A stretch of DNA of 64,000 nt from Paratrimastix pyriformis (taxonomy: Eukaryota > Preaxostyla > Paratrimastigidae): positions 5,001 through 69,000 of the forward strand of contig JAPMOS010000077.1 in NCBI GenBank assembly GCA_027972325.1, given 5' to 3'. This document shows positions 54,285 through 63,778 of the stretch, one piece after another. Numbering within the stretch: the first letter of the stretch is position 1; every line of letters begins with the position of its first letter. The position numbers and the translations under genes were made by a program. A model generated the notes under the pieces. The model had not been told where the DNA came from, did not search any database, and worked only from the letters and a program-made list of their open reading frames with translations.

Positions 54285-55004
54285 CCTACTTTCGCAGCAC
54301 AGGTTCTGCGGAACGAGCGAGGCAAGGGGCTCCCGGGCATCCCGCATCTCTTCTTCTTCGAGCCCATCCGAAAGCGCGGGCTGGGCCTGCGGGGGCTGAA
54401 GGCGGCCTACGAGAGAGATCGCCACGCCTTTGCGGCCCGGCTCCTGGCCCACGAGGGGCATGAGATCTCCCAGAGGGCCTGGGCCGGCTAGAGGAGCGCC
54501 GGGCGGCAGCGGACGGGCTCTTCTGGGGATGGGTACGCCACGCCGGCATCGAGCGACGCTTCGCCTTCAAGCGTGGAGGAGAGGAGAAGATGCTGTTGGA
54601 GTACCGCCGGGTCCACGCCCATAAGCTGTTCTCCCCCAAGAGGCCCAGGCATGACGCCGGAGGTCAAGCAGGCCCTCGAGGCGGCAGACCTGATGGAATA
54701 CCTCGGACAGGCACCAGCCGACGCGGTCTGGTCTGGACGGACGGGTCGATGGTACGCAGCGCGGCCAGGCAGCAGCGGCACTGATCGTCGGCCTACCCCC
54801 GAGGAGGGACGGACGGGGGTCGACCCTCGGCGCGGCGATGGGCCTCCCGGGTTGCGGATCGAACGGCCTGGCGGAACTGATGGGGGTGAGCATGGCCCTG
54901 AGACTTTTGGAGGAGGAGCAGGCAGACCTGCGGGCGAACTACATCCTCCTCAGCGATTCGCAGTACACCCTGGGGGCCATTGCGGGGACCATTTCGAACG
55001 TTGC
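54285..55004 (+). mobile_element. LINE fragment, RT tail and RNase H (broken)
   Basis: KGLPGIPHLFFFEPIRKRGL, GLRGLKAAYERDRHAFAARL matches the post-RT region of LINEs (the FxP...GGLGL motif), followed by frame changes. Then RNase H motifs appear in order: WTDGSM at about 54735-54755, AELMGVSMALRLLEEEQ at about 54880-54925 and LLSDSQYTLGAIAGT at about 54945-54990. The motifs lie in different frames, so this is a decayed copy. It is not the USP-LINE family, whose RNase H reads YTDGSATKK and RTDSKVAKG. It ends exactly where the kinase-like fragment begins (55005). Confidence 0.6.
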
Positions 55005-56455
55005 AGCGCCCACGGGGGGAGCCACACATGACCGGAAGGGATCCGTCACGGCGTCGAATGGTTCGATCAAGTCGAGTTCACCTGGGGGATTTGCCACCAT
55101 CTTGGTGTACGGAATGAAGGACCAGATGCGCTCGTTATTGTGGACGCCCGAGAAAGAGAGCGCGCTGATGTTGCCATGAACCAGGGCGCGGGTCGTGTGG
55201 GTGAGATCGAGCAGCTTGATGTATCAGGGTTGGGTCTTCGGCGAGCGAGATTGTGTAACAAACGATCAACAAGAAGGATTGCGAAGAGGCGGTCCACAAT
55301 TGGTTTGGAAGGGTTAGGGTTTTCCGGGCCACCTTTCAGGGGTTTCTCACTGGCGGCCGGCCGGCCGCCGGCCGCCGGCCGCCGGGCGGGCGGGCGGCTT
55401 TTTTTGATTGGCGGCCGGCGGGCGGGCCGAACTTTTGGGTTGGCGGCCGGCCGCCGGCCGAACTTTTGAAGGAGGAGATCGAGTGATTCCATCCTCAAGG
55501 GACACAGGGGGTGTCGCAATGATGTTTTTACACACGATTAATGCGGAAAAGTGCGAGGAAAGGAAATGTGCGCTGGCCGCACTGGTGACACGAGTTTGAA
55601 AACGCAGCGCCCCGCCGAATAGCCTGCATCCCCAGGTCTTGTCAGATCACGCAGGAACTGCTGTGCTCGTGTGGCTGCCCGTCGTTTCAAAATCATGCGG
55701 CAACCTATCTGACGCCGTGAGAAAATTGCACTAGGAAAAAACACGCAACAAAACAACAATTTCTGAAGGTATGTGCTGTATCAAACATCTATGAGGCATC
55801 TATGTCCAATTCAGCGGCAAACGAAAGGGAGAACGCAAAGATCGTTACGATTCATATCAGATTCGAAGTGGCAGGGTCCAGCAATTAATTTTGAAAGTGA
55901 TTATCGAAAACCAGTTCATTTGTGTTGAGCCTCCTTTCAAACAACCAAAACCAAAGAAATCAGAAAGATCCTTGGGTGGGGGAAGGTCCGTTCACTCTGC
56001 TGGATGAAGAAAACTGCAAAAACTCGCCGATTTTCGCGTCTGACTCAGCCACCCTCGCCCGGTTTGGTCGATTCCCTATCAACTTTGACGGCGGCGGGCG
56101 GGCCGAAGTTTCGGGTTGGCGGCCGGCGGGCGGGCCGAAAATTTTAGTTGGCGGCCGGCGGGCGGGCCGAACTTTTTGGTTGGCGGCCGGCCGCCAGGGC
56201 CGCCAATGAGAAACCCCTGCCTTTGGAAAATGCGCCGCAAGAAAAGAAATGATGGCAGATTCATCCCTTCCCTTCCCATTTTCCATCACTCGAAATCCGC
56301 GGTCCGCAAATAATTCGACGAACTCTGGGTCCTGCGGGAAGAGCTCTTCAATCCTCGCGCACTTCTTGAGGCAATCCCACCTGAATTTGTTGACAGTGCG
56401 CTTGCGGCGGACGTCCGTCGGTTGACCCCATCAGGCCGAGCTCTCAGCGGCGGAT
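55005..56455 (-). pseudogene. Kinase-like gene fragment, copy B, split by a MITE
   Basis: On the minus strand the left part (55005-55336) reads KPIVDRLFAILLVDRLLHNL and LDLTHTTRALVHGNIS, then the segment shared with 48977-49141. LVHGNIS resembles a kinase catalytic loop. The right part (56225-56455) reads CLKKCARIEELFPQDPEFVE and GRDESAIISFLAAHFPK, and the frame leads into the left part across the MITE and its target site. The element therefore appears to have landed in an exon. The opposite strand is also open at 56311-56550 (FDELWVLREELFNPRALLEA to a TGA), so the strand of the right part is not certain. The sharing with copy A and the junction with a LINE fragment suggest a dead, rearranged gene. 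Confidence 0.4.
55337..56219. mobile_element. hAT-like MITE with 5-bp target-site duplication
   Basis: The left end is CAGGGGTTTCTCACTGGCGG and the right end, on the other strand, is CAGGGGTTTCTCATTGGCGG (19 of 20 match). Both ends are flanked directly by CCTTT (55332-55336 and 56220-56224). CAGGG-type termini are usual for hAT transposons, and a 5-bp duplication is the mark of the hAT5 group. Inside each end lie 2-3 copies of a subterminal repeat, GGCGGCCGGCGGGCGGGCCG then AACTTTT. The 600-bp centre is AT-richer and has no transposase. It is therefore non-autonomous, and its clean ends suggest a fairly recent insertion. Confidence 0.75.
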
Positions 56456-56701
56456 CAGGTGACACAAGGGCGATCATGGAGCATATTGGAGCCGGGACCT
56501 GGCATTGTGAGGAGGTGTCCTTTCCTTTTGATTTCTTCGGATGGGAGTGATGCCCGAGCGCTCGAACTGACTCCAGTGTTTGGGAGATTCCAAAGGGTTG
56601 TGCAAGGAGAAACTTCTAACTTTTTTGACTATAGTCGACAGGCCCCCCGCTGGATGGATTCACGTGACGACAGACCAGTGCCTTGCGCGCCCGGCGCGCC
56701 C

Positions 56702-56709
56702 TATATAAG
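56702..56709 (+). promoter_or_regulatory. TATA box of the ARF gene
   Basis: TATATAAG in the context CCCTATATAAGGG lies 72 bp before the ARF ATG, leaving room for a start site about 30 bp downstream and a 40-50 bp leader. It is the clearest TATA box in the window. Confidence 0.65.
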
Positions 56710-56780
56710 GGCTCGCTATTCTCCCAAATGTAACTCAATCCTGCCAGGGTTTTATCTGAATTTCAAAAAGAATCAAAAAA

Positions 56781-57423
56781 ATGGGCAACGCATTCGTTCA
56801 TTGGTTTGAAGGCCTCTTCGGCAAGAAGGATTACCGCATTCTGATGCTTGGCCTCGATGCTGCTGGCAAGACATCCATCCTTTTCAAGCTCAAGCTCAAC
56901 GAGAATATTCACACCATCCCCACCATTGGATTTAACATGGAGGAGCTGGAACTTCCGGTCTGGTTCTTACCACGCTGTCCTTCCGATTTATTCCGGGTTT
57001 GCATCGACACAGGGCACCAACACTCGGTTCCAGGTTTGGGACGTGGGTGGGCAGGTCAAGATTCGGCATCTGTGGCGCCACTACTATCGCGGGACGCACG
57101 CCATCATTTTCGTGGTGGACTCGAGCGACACGGGCCGCATCGCCTGTGAAGCTGGTGACTGCCTCAACTGCGCTCGGGATGAGCTGCGGCTTCTCCTCGG
57201 CTCTGATGAGCTCCGTGGGGCCAGTTTGCTCATTTTCGCCAACAAGCAAGATTTGCCCGGGGCACTGAGCGGTTCCGCTCTGCGGGAGCATCTTCAGCTG
57301 GACAGCCTTGCCCGAGGCCACCAGTGGTTCATCCAGCCATGCTGCGCCATGACCGGCGACGGGCTTGCACAGGGTCTTCAGTGGCTTTCGAATTCCCTCC
57401 GCCATCAGACCGTCACGGCTTGA
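56781..57423 (+). CDS. ADP-ribosylation factor (ARF) family GTPase, divergent
   Basis: ARFs recruit coats and lipid-modifying enzymes to membranes when GTP-bound. Exon 1 is 56781-56957, the intron 56958-57012 (55 bp, phase 0) and exon 2 57013-57423, giving 195 residues. MGN at the start offers Gly2 for myristoylation, and the amphipathic helix is [21 protein letters not shown] is the P-loop, [12 protein letters not shown] switch 1, [17 protein letters not shown] switch 2 with the catalytic Gln, NKQD the guanine-specificity motif and CCAMTGDGL the last loop. It is 14 residues longer than ARF1: two extra in the interswitch (LPGTNTRFQ), about eight in a Cys-containing insert ([10 protein letters not shown]) and a short C-terminal extension. 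The interswitch change could alter the nucleotide-coupled movement. The gene is intact. Confidence 0.93.
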
Positions 57424-57689
57424 GCAGCGTCGCGGCTGCCATTTTTTCTCTCCCCGCTTTCTTGCCTTCGGGCGCGAGCGTTCTCTCCGGCTTTTTCTCC
57501 ACCCTTTTCTCTCGTCCGGCTTTTTCCCCACCCTTTTCTCTCCCACCCTTTTCTCCTCCTAATAACTCTCGAAATAACTCCGAATAACCCATCATCTCCT
57601 CCTCGTCTTCTCCTCGTCTTCGGCTTGGAAGACTCGTCCAGCTGCTTAGCGGCACGGCAGTCTTGGCGGGCTTGGGGGAGTTGGGGATG

Positions 57690-57793
57690 AGGGTGGTGGG
57701 TGGTGGGTGGTGGGTGGTGGGTGGTGGGTGGTGGGTGGTGGGTGGTGGGTGGTGGGTGGTGGGTGGTGGGTGGTGGGTGGTGGGTGGTGGGCG
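57690..57793 (+). repeat. (GGGTGGT)n heptamer repeat
   Basis: About 14 units of GGGTGGT lie 270 bp downstream of the ARF stop, in a spacer with no gene (57424-58583). The run is G-rich on the plus strand and could form G-quadruplexes. The heptamer differs from known telomere repeats and is internal, so no telomeric role is claimed. Confidence 0.9.
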
Positions 57794-58583
57794 ACGTCGC
57801 CGGGATGATGGCCATAATATTAGTGCGACCGAGTCGAACGAATTCCGTCAGAACAGTGGCTCTCCCACCACGTCACCCATGTCAGTGAAAGCGGCAGTCG
57901 TGTCCTGGGCCTCATCTGGGCCTGTGCCCGCGCTTTGCGGCGGGCGCAATTGACAGGCGAGGATGCCTCGCCCACTGTCACTCCGGGTGTTCTGGAGGAT
58001 AAAGATGTTGGACGCGGAGTCCTCCCCTCCCCGGAGTGTAACGCATGAACGAAGGTGCGCATAACACTTTCTCTCTTGATTTTTGTCGCCTGCGCCCTCG
58101 CAAATACACAGTAGTTCTCTCTCCGCAACCCCCCCCCACCACCGGAAGCTGAGGTGTCACGGCGCTTTCCAATGTGCCGCGACAAACAGAACAACTTCCC
58201 ACATCAACACGCCCGGGGCTCCTCTTACCCCTGGCTCACTCGGCTCATGCGTGGGCGAGTCGGCAAATGTGCGAGCTTACAATCCACACCATTTATTCCA
58301 ATCTTGGTCGCGCTCTTCGCGAGATCGCGGCGGTGAGAAGAGTGGGGGAGGGCAGTGGGCGGCGCAGGGGGGAGGGAGGTTGAGGCCGAGCGACTGGCAC
58401 CTGGCGCCCAACCCTTTCCATTTTCAGTGCCTGGGCCTTGTCGAAACGCCTCAACATGCCCTCCTCCATCCCCCCAAGGCCGCCGCCGGCCGATGTTTCC
58501 GGAGGCAGGCCGCGCCGCCCTCGAGCTGTCGGATCCTTGCACGCAAAGTTCAGACGGGAGAAAAACACCCAGAACCGGACCTT

Positions 58584-61500
58584 TCACTCGCCGGTTTCTT
58601 CATCGGCGTCCCTGATGAGGCTGGCGATCAGGTCAGCCTTGCGTTGTTTGGGCACCCTGAGGCCCTTGACAGCCGCGAACGCGCGCAACTGGTCAACAGG
58701 GAATTTCTCCATAAGCTGCAGGGCGGGGGGTGGGGGTGGGGTGGGGGATGGGGGATGGGGATGGTGAGGGAAGGCGGGCGATCAAAGATTGGGGGACAGA
58801 CCACCTCAGCATCATCCTCGCGGAGTGCGGCCGCGATCTGCGCCAGGATGGGGTCGAGCTCCATGCGGGGCCTTTCCCGCAGACGCCTCGCGCGGTCCAC
58901 GCCGGAGACCTCCCTCCTCTTCACCACCGAGCTGCGGAGCTGCTGGCGATCCGTGGCCTCGCCGCCGCGTTCCTCCACCGGTGGTGCCGGTGGTGCCGGT
59001 GGTGCCGGTGGTGACGGTGGTGCCGTGGCCTCGCCGCCGCGTTCCTCCCCCGCTGGTTCGGCTGGCTTTGTCGGTGGTCCCTCGATGATCGTCTTGAGGC
59101 TGACGACGTCGGTGAACGTTGGGTGCCGCCACTCCTTGATGAGCTGGACCAGCTCAGGCGTGTTGCGCGTGCCCGGCTTGAGCCCCTTGGCAACCGCGAA
59201 TGTGCGCAACTGTTCCGCATTGATGCTCATCAGCTGCGGAGGCGGGAAATGGCCGAAGGAGAAAGGAAGGTGCACAGACCTGGGAATCATCCGTGGCATC
59301 GATCTCCGCCACGAAGCTGGGCGCCGCCAAGAGATTGATGGCGCATGAGGCACCACGCGAGGTCGGTGGTGTCGGTGAGAGGAAGGGCTGCAATGCGGAC
59401 CACCACACCTCCCAACCCCTCGCACCGATGGCTTTCTGTAATTCTGCCGGGAGGAGCAGCTGCTGTGCCGCGGGCGGGTCCGGCGCGATGAAGACGAACA
59501 CCTTGCGCAGGCGCCCCGGGTCGCAATGGTAGGCCTTCGAGATGCCCTCGATCACAGTGGCGCACTCTTGTGAGCAGATCCACGTCAATGAGTTCTGGCG
59601 GTCGGCGATGCGGGACACAGTGATCTGATCGACAAGGAGAGTCACCTGGTTCCCCCCGTGCGGCTCCGGGAGGCTGGTCGGCTGCAGGGCAGAGACAGGC
59701 GCACCAGAGATGGCAGCGCCACAAGGGGCGTATACCCTGATGAGGTCGATCAAGGGGTGGCAGGGATCGATCGGCACCAGATGGAGGAACCGGGGCAAAG
59801 GATCGGGCAGCGGATGCGGGTGCGGTCTTGTGCCGGAGAGCGCTCTCAGGAACGGCTCCAGGGAGATTTCGCAGGGTCGTGTGTGCAGCGGGTGATCCAG
59901 AGCAGGAACCCCGAGCAACCTGTCCGATTGGGAGATGACGGCCCTCTCGCAAATCCGCCTTTGCACGTCCGGGTACCCAGACCAGGTCCACAGAGCGTCA
60001 TCGATTGTTGTGACTTCTGAGGAAGCCACAGGCAGGTGGTCGAGGGCCTTCATGTAGAGCTGGGCAAAGAAGGGGCACCCGAGGCGGGCCGGCTGTCCAC
60101 CGGCCGCCGGCACGATGAAGCGGGTGTCCACCGCTGCGCCCGTGGGCAGCGTCAGGCTGATGGTGCGCCTTTGCACGAGCCACTCGATGTTGGCGCGCCG
60201 GCGGTGACGATTGTCACCTTGAAGGAATTCGATCTCATGAAGGGTTGGATCGCTTTGGGTCAGAAACCGTTTCATCTCTTGGTACATCGTGATGGTTGGT
60301 TCCCGACGGAAGAAATCGGGCAGACCGACAATCTGAGAGATCATGATGAAGGGGAAGGTGGTAGGGGAACGAGGGTGGTGCAGACCATTGCGACCCCGAT
60401 GATGCCATTCGAGTAGAGAAACAGGTCGGCCAAGGAGGGGCTCGGCGCATCGACAAGGGGAGCAGTGGGTTCGACGAGCGGGGTTTCACAGTTCCACTCC
60501 TCGTTGCTGAAGGGGGGAGACCGGGTGCTGGCCTGGGACAGGTGCAGGACCGAAGCTGCTGAAGCAGCGGCGGGTGGTGCGAAAGCATCGGGTGCGGCGG
60601 GTGCTGCGGTGGCGGGTGCTGTAGTAGCGGCGGGTGTTGTAGCGGCGGGTGTTGTAGCGGCGGGTGTTGTAGCGGCGGGTGTTGTAGCGGCGGGTGTTGT
60701 AGCGGCGGGTGCTGGAGCGGCGGGTGCTGTAGCGGCGGGTGCTGTAGCGGCGGGTGTTGTAGCGGCGGGGGAGGGGGATTCGCTGGACGTGGGGGCGTGT
60801 CCAGACGAAGAAGGCTGACCGCACCGCCCGGGGACGAACGAGAACCACTCCGCCGGGTCGAGTTCGGGCGGTGCCTTTGCGAGTTCGCCGTCTGGAGAGT
60901 GCGTCCACATCCGAGCGAAAGCCTCCCAGTCCAAGGAGGGATTGAACGGGGGGAGGTCAACCGCCGCGAAGCCAGCACTGACGCGCTCCTCCCAATGGAA
61001 ATTGGAGGAGGGACATAGGAGGAAGAAGAACTTCTCAAGGTCTCCGGCTAAGCCACGCACGAGCAGGCTGAGGTCGGGAGGGGAGTGTCCTCGTATTGGT
61101 CGAGGATGAAGAGACAGGGTGGTTTCCAGTACTGAGGTTGGAGCTTCTCAAACGCATTCTTGAACCCCAAAACTGGATGGGCGGCATTTCGGAAGTAGTA
61201 AACACGCCTCCAAGGGGTGGTGGCCGTTTCTGCAGAAGTCTTGTCTTGGAGCAACCGAGCAGCAATCTAAATCATCGCGTTTAAGTGGTGCGAACAAACC
61301 AACAACTGGCGCTGACCTTCAGTGTCGAGCTTTTCCCGGATTTGGACATTCCGTTGAGGACCAGAATCTTGTTCTGAAGGCTGGGTGGAGGTCTTGTGGC
61401 GAAACCGAAAGCAGGGGTTTGTGGGGTAATTCGCATTGGAGCAGTTTGCATTGGAGCAGTTTGCATCGGAGCAGCCCACACGAGTTCTTGAAAAAACGTG

Positions 61501-61676
61501 GCAGTATCGTCCGCGAGTTTGAAACAGCGCGCGTCGCAAAAAAGCTCCTTTTTTGCATCAACATCACGACCCATCCAATGGCCCCTTTTCTGTTCGTGCT
61601 CATCAAACGCAACCCAAGCGTTCAGGTTCAGAGGCCCGGAGAAAGTCGGCGGCTCAAAATTCTCTGGATCCAGCAT
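58584..61676 (-). CDS. P-loop NTPase-like protein with two C-terminal SAP-like motifs
   Basis: The ATG at 61676 begins MLDPENFEPPTFSGPLNLNA. Exon 1 ends in a Walker A motif, VLNGMSKSGKSSTLK, and a 50-bp intron (61267-61316) follows. Exon 2 reads ARLLQDKTSAETATTPWRRV and CLFILDQYEDTP, a possible Walker B. A Pro/Ala/Thr array of 15-bp DNA units (60600-60770) comes next. A long globular part follows (60344-59300): MYQEMKRFLTQSDPTLHEIE, YMKALDHLPVASSEVTTIDD and KVFVFIAPDPPAAQQLLLP. At the end are two similar helical motifs, EQLRTFAVAKGLKPGTRNTP (ELVQLI) and DQLRAFAAVKGLRVPKQRKA (DLIASLI). Both have the spacing of SAP-type DNA/RNA-binding helices. The stop is TGA at 58584-58586. NTPase plus nucleic-acid-binding tail recalls crinkler/RHS-like families, but that is only an impression. 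Inner introns are partly unresolved. Confidence 0.5.
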
Positions 61677-61682
61677 TCGTTG

Positions 61683-61870
61683 TTGATGATAGACGTGTTG
61701 GCCCGGGGAATCGAAGCAAACGCCGGAGAGAAAAACTGCAAAAACGAAGAGAAAACTCGCTCTTTACCTGTCGGCCGCGTTGGGGTCTCGGGCCACTGCG
61801 TCCTCGTCCTCGTCCTCGTCCTCGTTGAAGCAGGACAGTCCCAGGCTCTTGTGCAGGTCACGGGCCCATG
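61683..61870 (-). mobile_element. RLE-type LINE, copy 3 (3' end only)
   Basis: A minus-strand, strongly 5'-truncated copy of the family at 1-1685 and 20398-22062. It keeps KSLGLSCFNEDEDEDEDAVA, RDPNAADR and the 3' UTR ending in GTCTATCATCA. It differs in having FNED for INVD, one extra Glu-Asp pair and ADR for VDG, so it is an older or different subfamily. Its 3' end lies 7 bp upstream of the ATG of the P-loop NTPase gene, in the same orientation. Confidence 0.85.
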
Positions 61871-61984
61871 AGTCTGTGGCAGAGGTAGGTGGGCGAGTGG
61901 ACTGCCCTCTGCCCCGGCCCCGGCTGCACCAGGCGAGCCCCACCCCCCCAGGGCTCCCTCTCTGGTTCGGGGGCAGGTGGGGTG

Positions 61985-62600
61985 GGTCCGCAGGTGGCCG
62001 GGCAGGCGGGCGGGCGGGCGGGCAGGCAGGTGGGCGGGCGGGCGGGCGGGCGGGCGGCGGGTGGGTGGGCAGGCTGGCGGGTGGGCAGGCGGGCGGCAGG
62101 CTGGCAGGCGGGAACAGGGCAAGCTTGTGGACCGGGAAACGGCACCTCCTCGGCACCACCCCTCGCCGGTCGCCTTCTCTGGGCATCCCTACCCGCCACC
62201 ACACTCCCTGAGGGCCAGGTCGTGGGAAGTGCTGTGGTGGCCGGGTCATGGGAAGGGCTGTGGAACCCTTCGGCTCGCACTTATGCACCCAGCCCCTGCT
62301 GTCCGACTGTGGGGGAGGAGCGCTCTCGGTCTGTTCGAATAGAGCGCGGGGTGAACCCTTGCCAAGACAGTTCCTTGCCCCATTTCGCATGTGCCCCCGG
62401 GTTGGGTGGGGGGTGTCTTGTGCAAGAGGGGTTGCAAGAGGGGGGTGGGGGTGTCTTGCAAGAGGGATCTTGCAAGAGGGGGGTCTTGCAAGTGAGAAAA
62501 GTGTCTTTAAGTGTGGTCTTGCAAGAGGGGTGTCTTGTAAGACCCGCAAGACGTCTTAAGACCACTTAAGACCTCTTAAGAGGGGGGTCTTGCAAGATTC
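61985..62600. repeat. GGGCGGGC array and CTTGCAAGAGGG repeats
   Basis: GGGCGGGCGGGC and GGCAGGCGGG units occupy 61985-62110. After 300 bp without a clear feature, 62400-62600 has about ten copies of TCTTGCAAGAGGGG and relatives, plus palindromic TCTTAAGA blocks. CTTGCAAG is self-complementary, so this stretch can fold on either strand. No gene is seen. Confidence 0.7.
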
Positions 62601-62663
62601 AAGCACAAGTCTACCGCGTGTAAACGTATATACACCCCTGGTTATAGGTTCCCACGTTAATGC

Positions 62664-63715
62664 AGCTCACGGCGTGACAGTTGGTAGCTCCAGGATTTTC
62701 GTGGCAACCATTGAATTCGCCTCACGAAGTTGTCATTACACCCCAAAAATTTTGTTTGAAAAGTCTGCAGCGGAGAAGATAGGCGAAATTCTGTTCTGTC
62801 AGCACACAGAAGGTTGTTGAATGGCGGAACTGAACTGAGCCACTTGTGTTTTGATGTTTACATTGGTTGGTTGGGTCTATCAACTCTGCACGATTCACGA
62901 ATTGACTTTTGTTCTTCTGCCGGTCTTGCCGGGTGTTTCACCGCGGGTGAAGACAAATTAATCCAGCGTACATCTTTCTCCCCTACAGTCGTCCTGGTAA
63001 GTGTTCCACAGCAAGTCATTTTCGGAAAACTCGATACGATGGACGAGCAAGATCGTAAGCTTGTGTTTGGGTCGTTTCCCATTCTATGAAGCAATGATTT
63101 GATCCATCTCGGGCACGGCCCCACATTGTATCTTTCGGTTGAAGGGGGTTATTCTTCCATGTTATTGGCAGACATTAACGGATGATCTTGTCTCGACTCT
63201 CTTCCGACGCGTCTGTACGTTGCCCACAAAAAGCGACCAAACCCCTTTTTCCAGACAAACTCCGTTCCAGCAGTTCTCTGGCCAAATAGAATTTTGTCAC
63301 ATGTTTCTTGGTTGTCGGGCTTCATTCTTCTTGTTCCGTATGGGGTCTTTGTTGACACCGAGCAAGATGTGCCCAGCTCGCCATTCCATCAGACTATCTC
63401 GTCACTGAGGTCATCGAAAAAGATGCGATTTTGTTTGATTTCATCACAACGCATTTATCTAGCGTTTAACGGATGCGCTTGCCTGAATTCGAAACTCCAC
63501 CGTTTTGGCGGGCAGCTGAACTGAATCGATATGTTTGAAGCACAGAGAACAATACAATGCCCCGTTTCTTTGCGTAAAAAGCAATCACCACCACAAACTA
63601 CACCAAAAATACTTGCTTCTCGCGAAAACCCGGTCGTCGGCCGGTTGACCGTTCTTGACAGATAGGCCGAGATTCCAATGCTCGGTTCTAGCTACCAACT
63701 GTCACGCCGTGAGCT
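62664..63715. mobile_element. 1.05-kb element with perfect 26-bp inverted ends
   Basis: AGCTCACGGCGTGACAGTTG (then GTAGCT) at 62664-62689 is repeated exactly in reverse complement at 63690-63715. If the outer AGCT on each side is target site, the inverted repeat is 22 bp (starting CACGGCG) with a 4-bp AGCT duplication; otherwise it is 26 bp with no visible duplication. The inside is AT-richer than average. It has short open frames (62814-63089; 63294-63524) whose products match nothing I know. It is probably a non-autonomous DNA transposon or a decayed copy of one. Confidence 0.6.
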
Positions 63716-63778
63716 CCCGGCGACTCGGAGCGCATAGTCTGGCTTGTGTTTGGAATCAATAGACTAACTTTCTTGTAG

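Noticed and set aside
55305-55320. Telomere-like GGGTTAGGGTT
   Set aside because: A single partial unit with no array.
57690-57793. Telomere array (GGGTGGT)n
   Set aside because: Internal, short and flanked by unique sequence; treated as a simple repeat.
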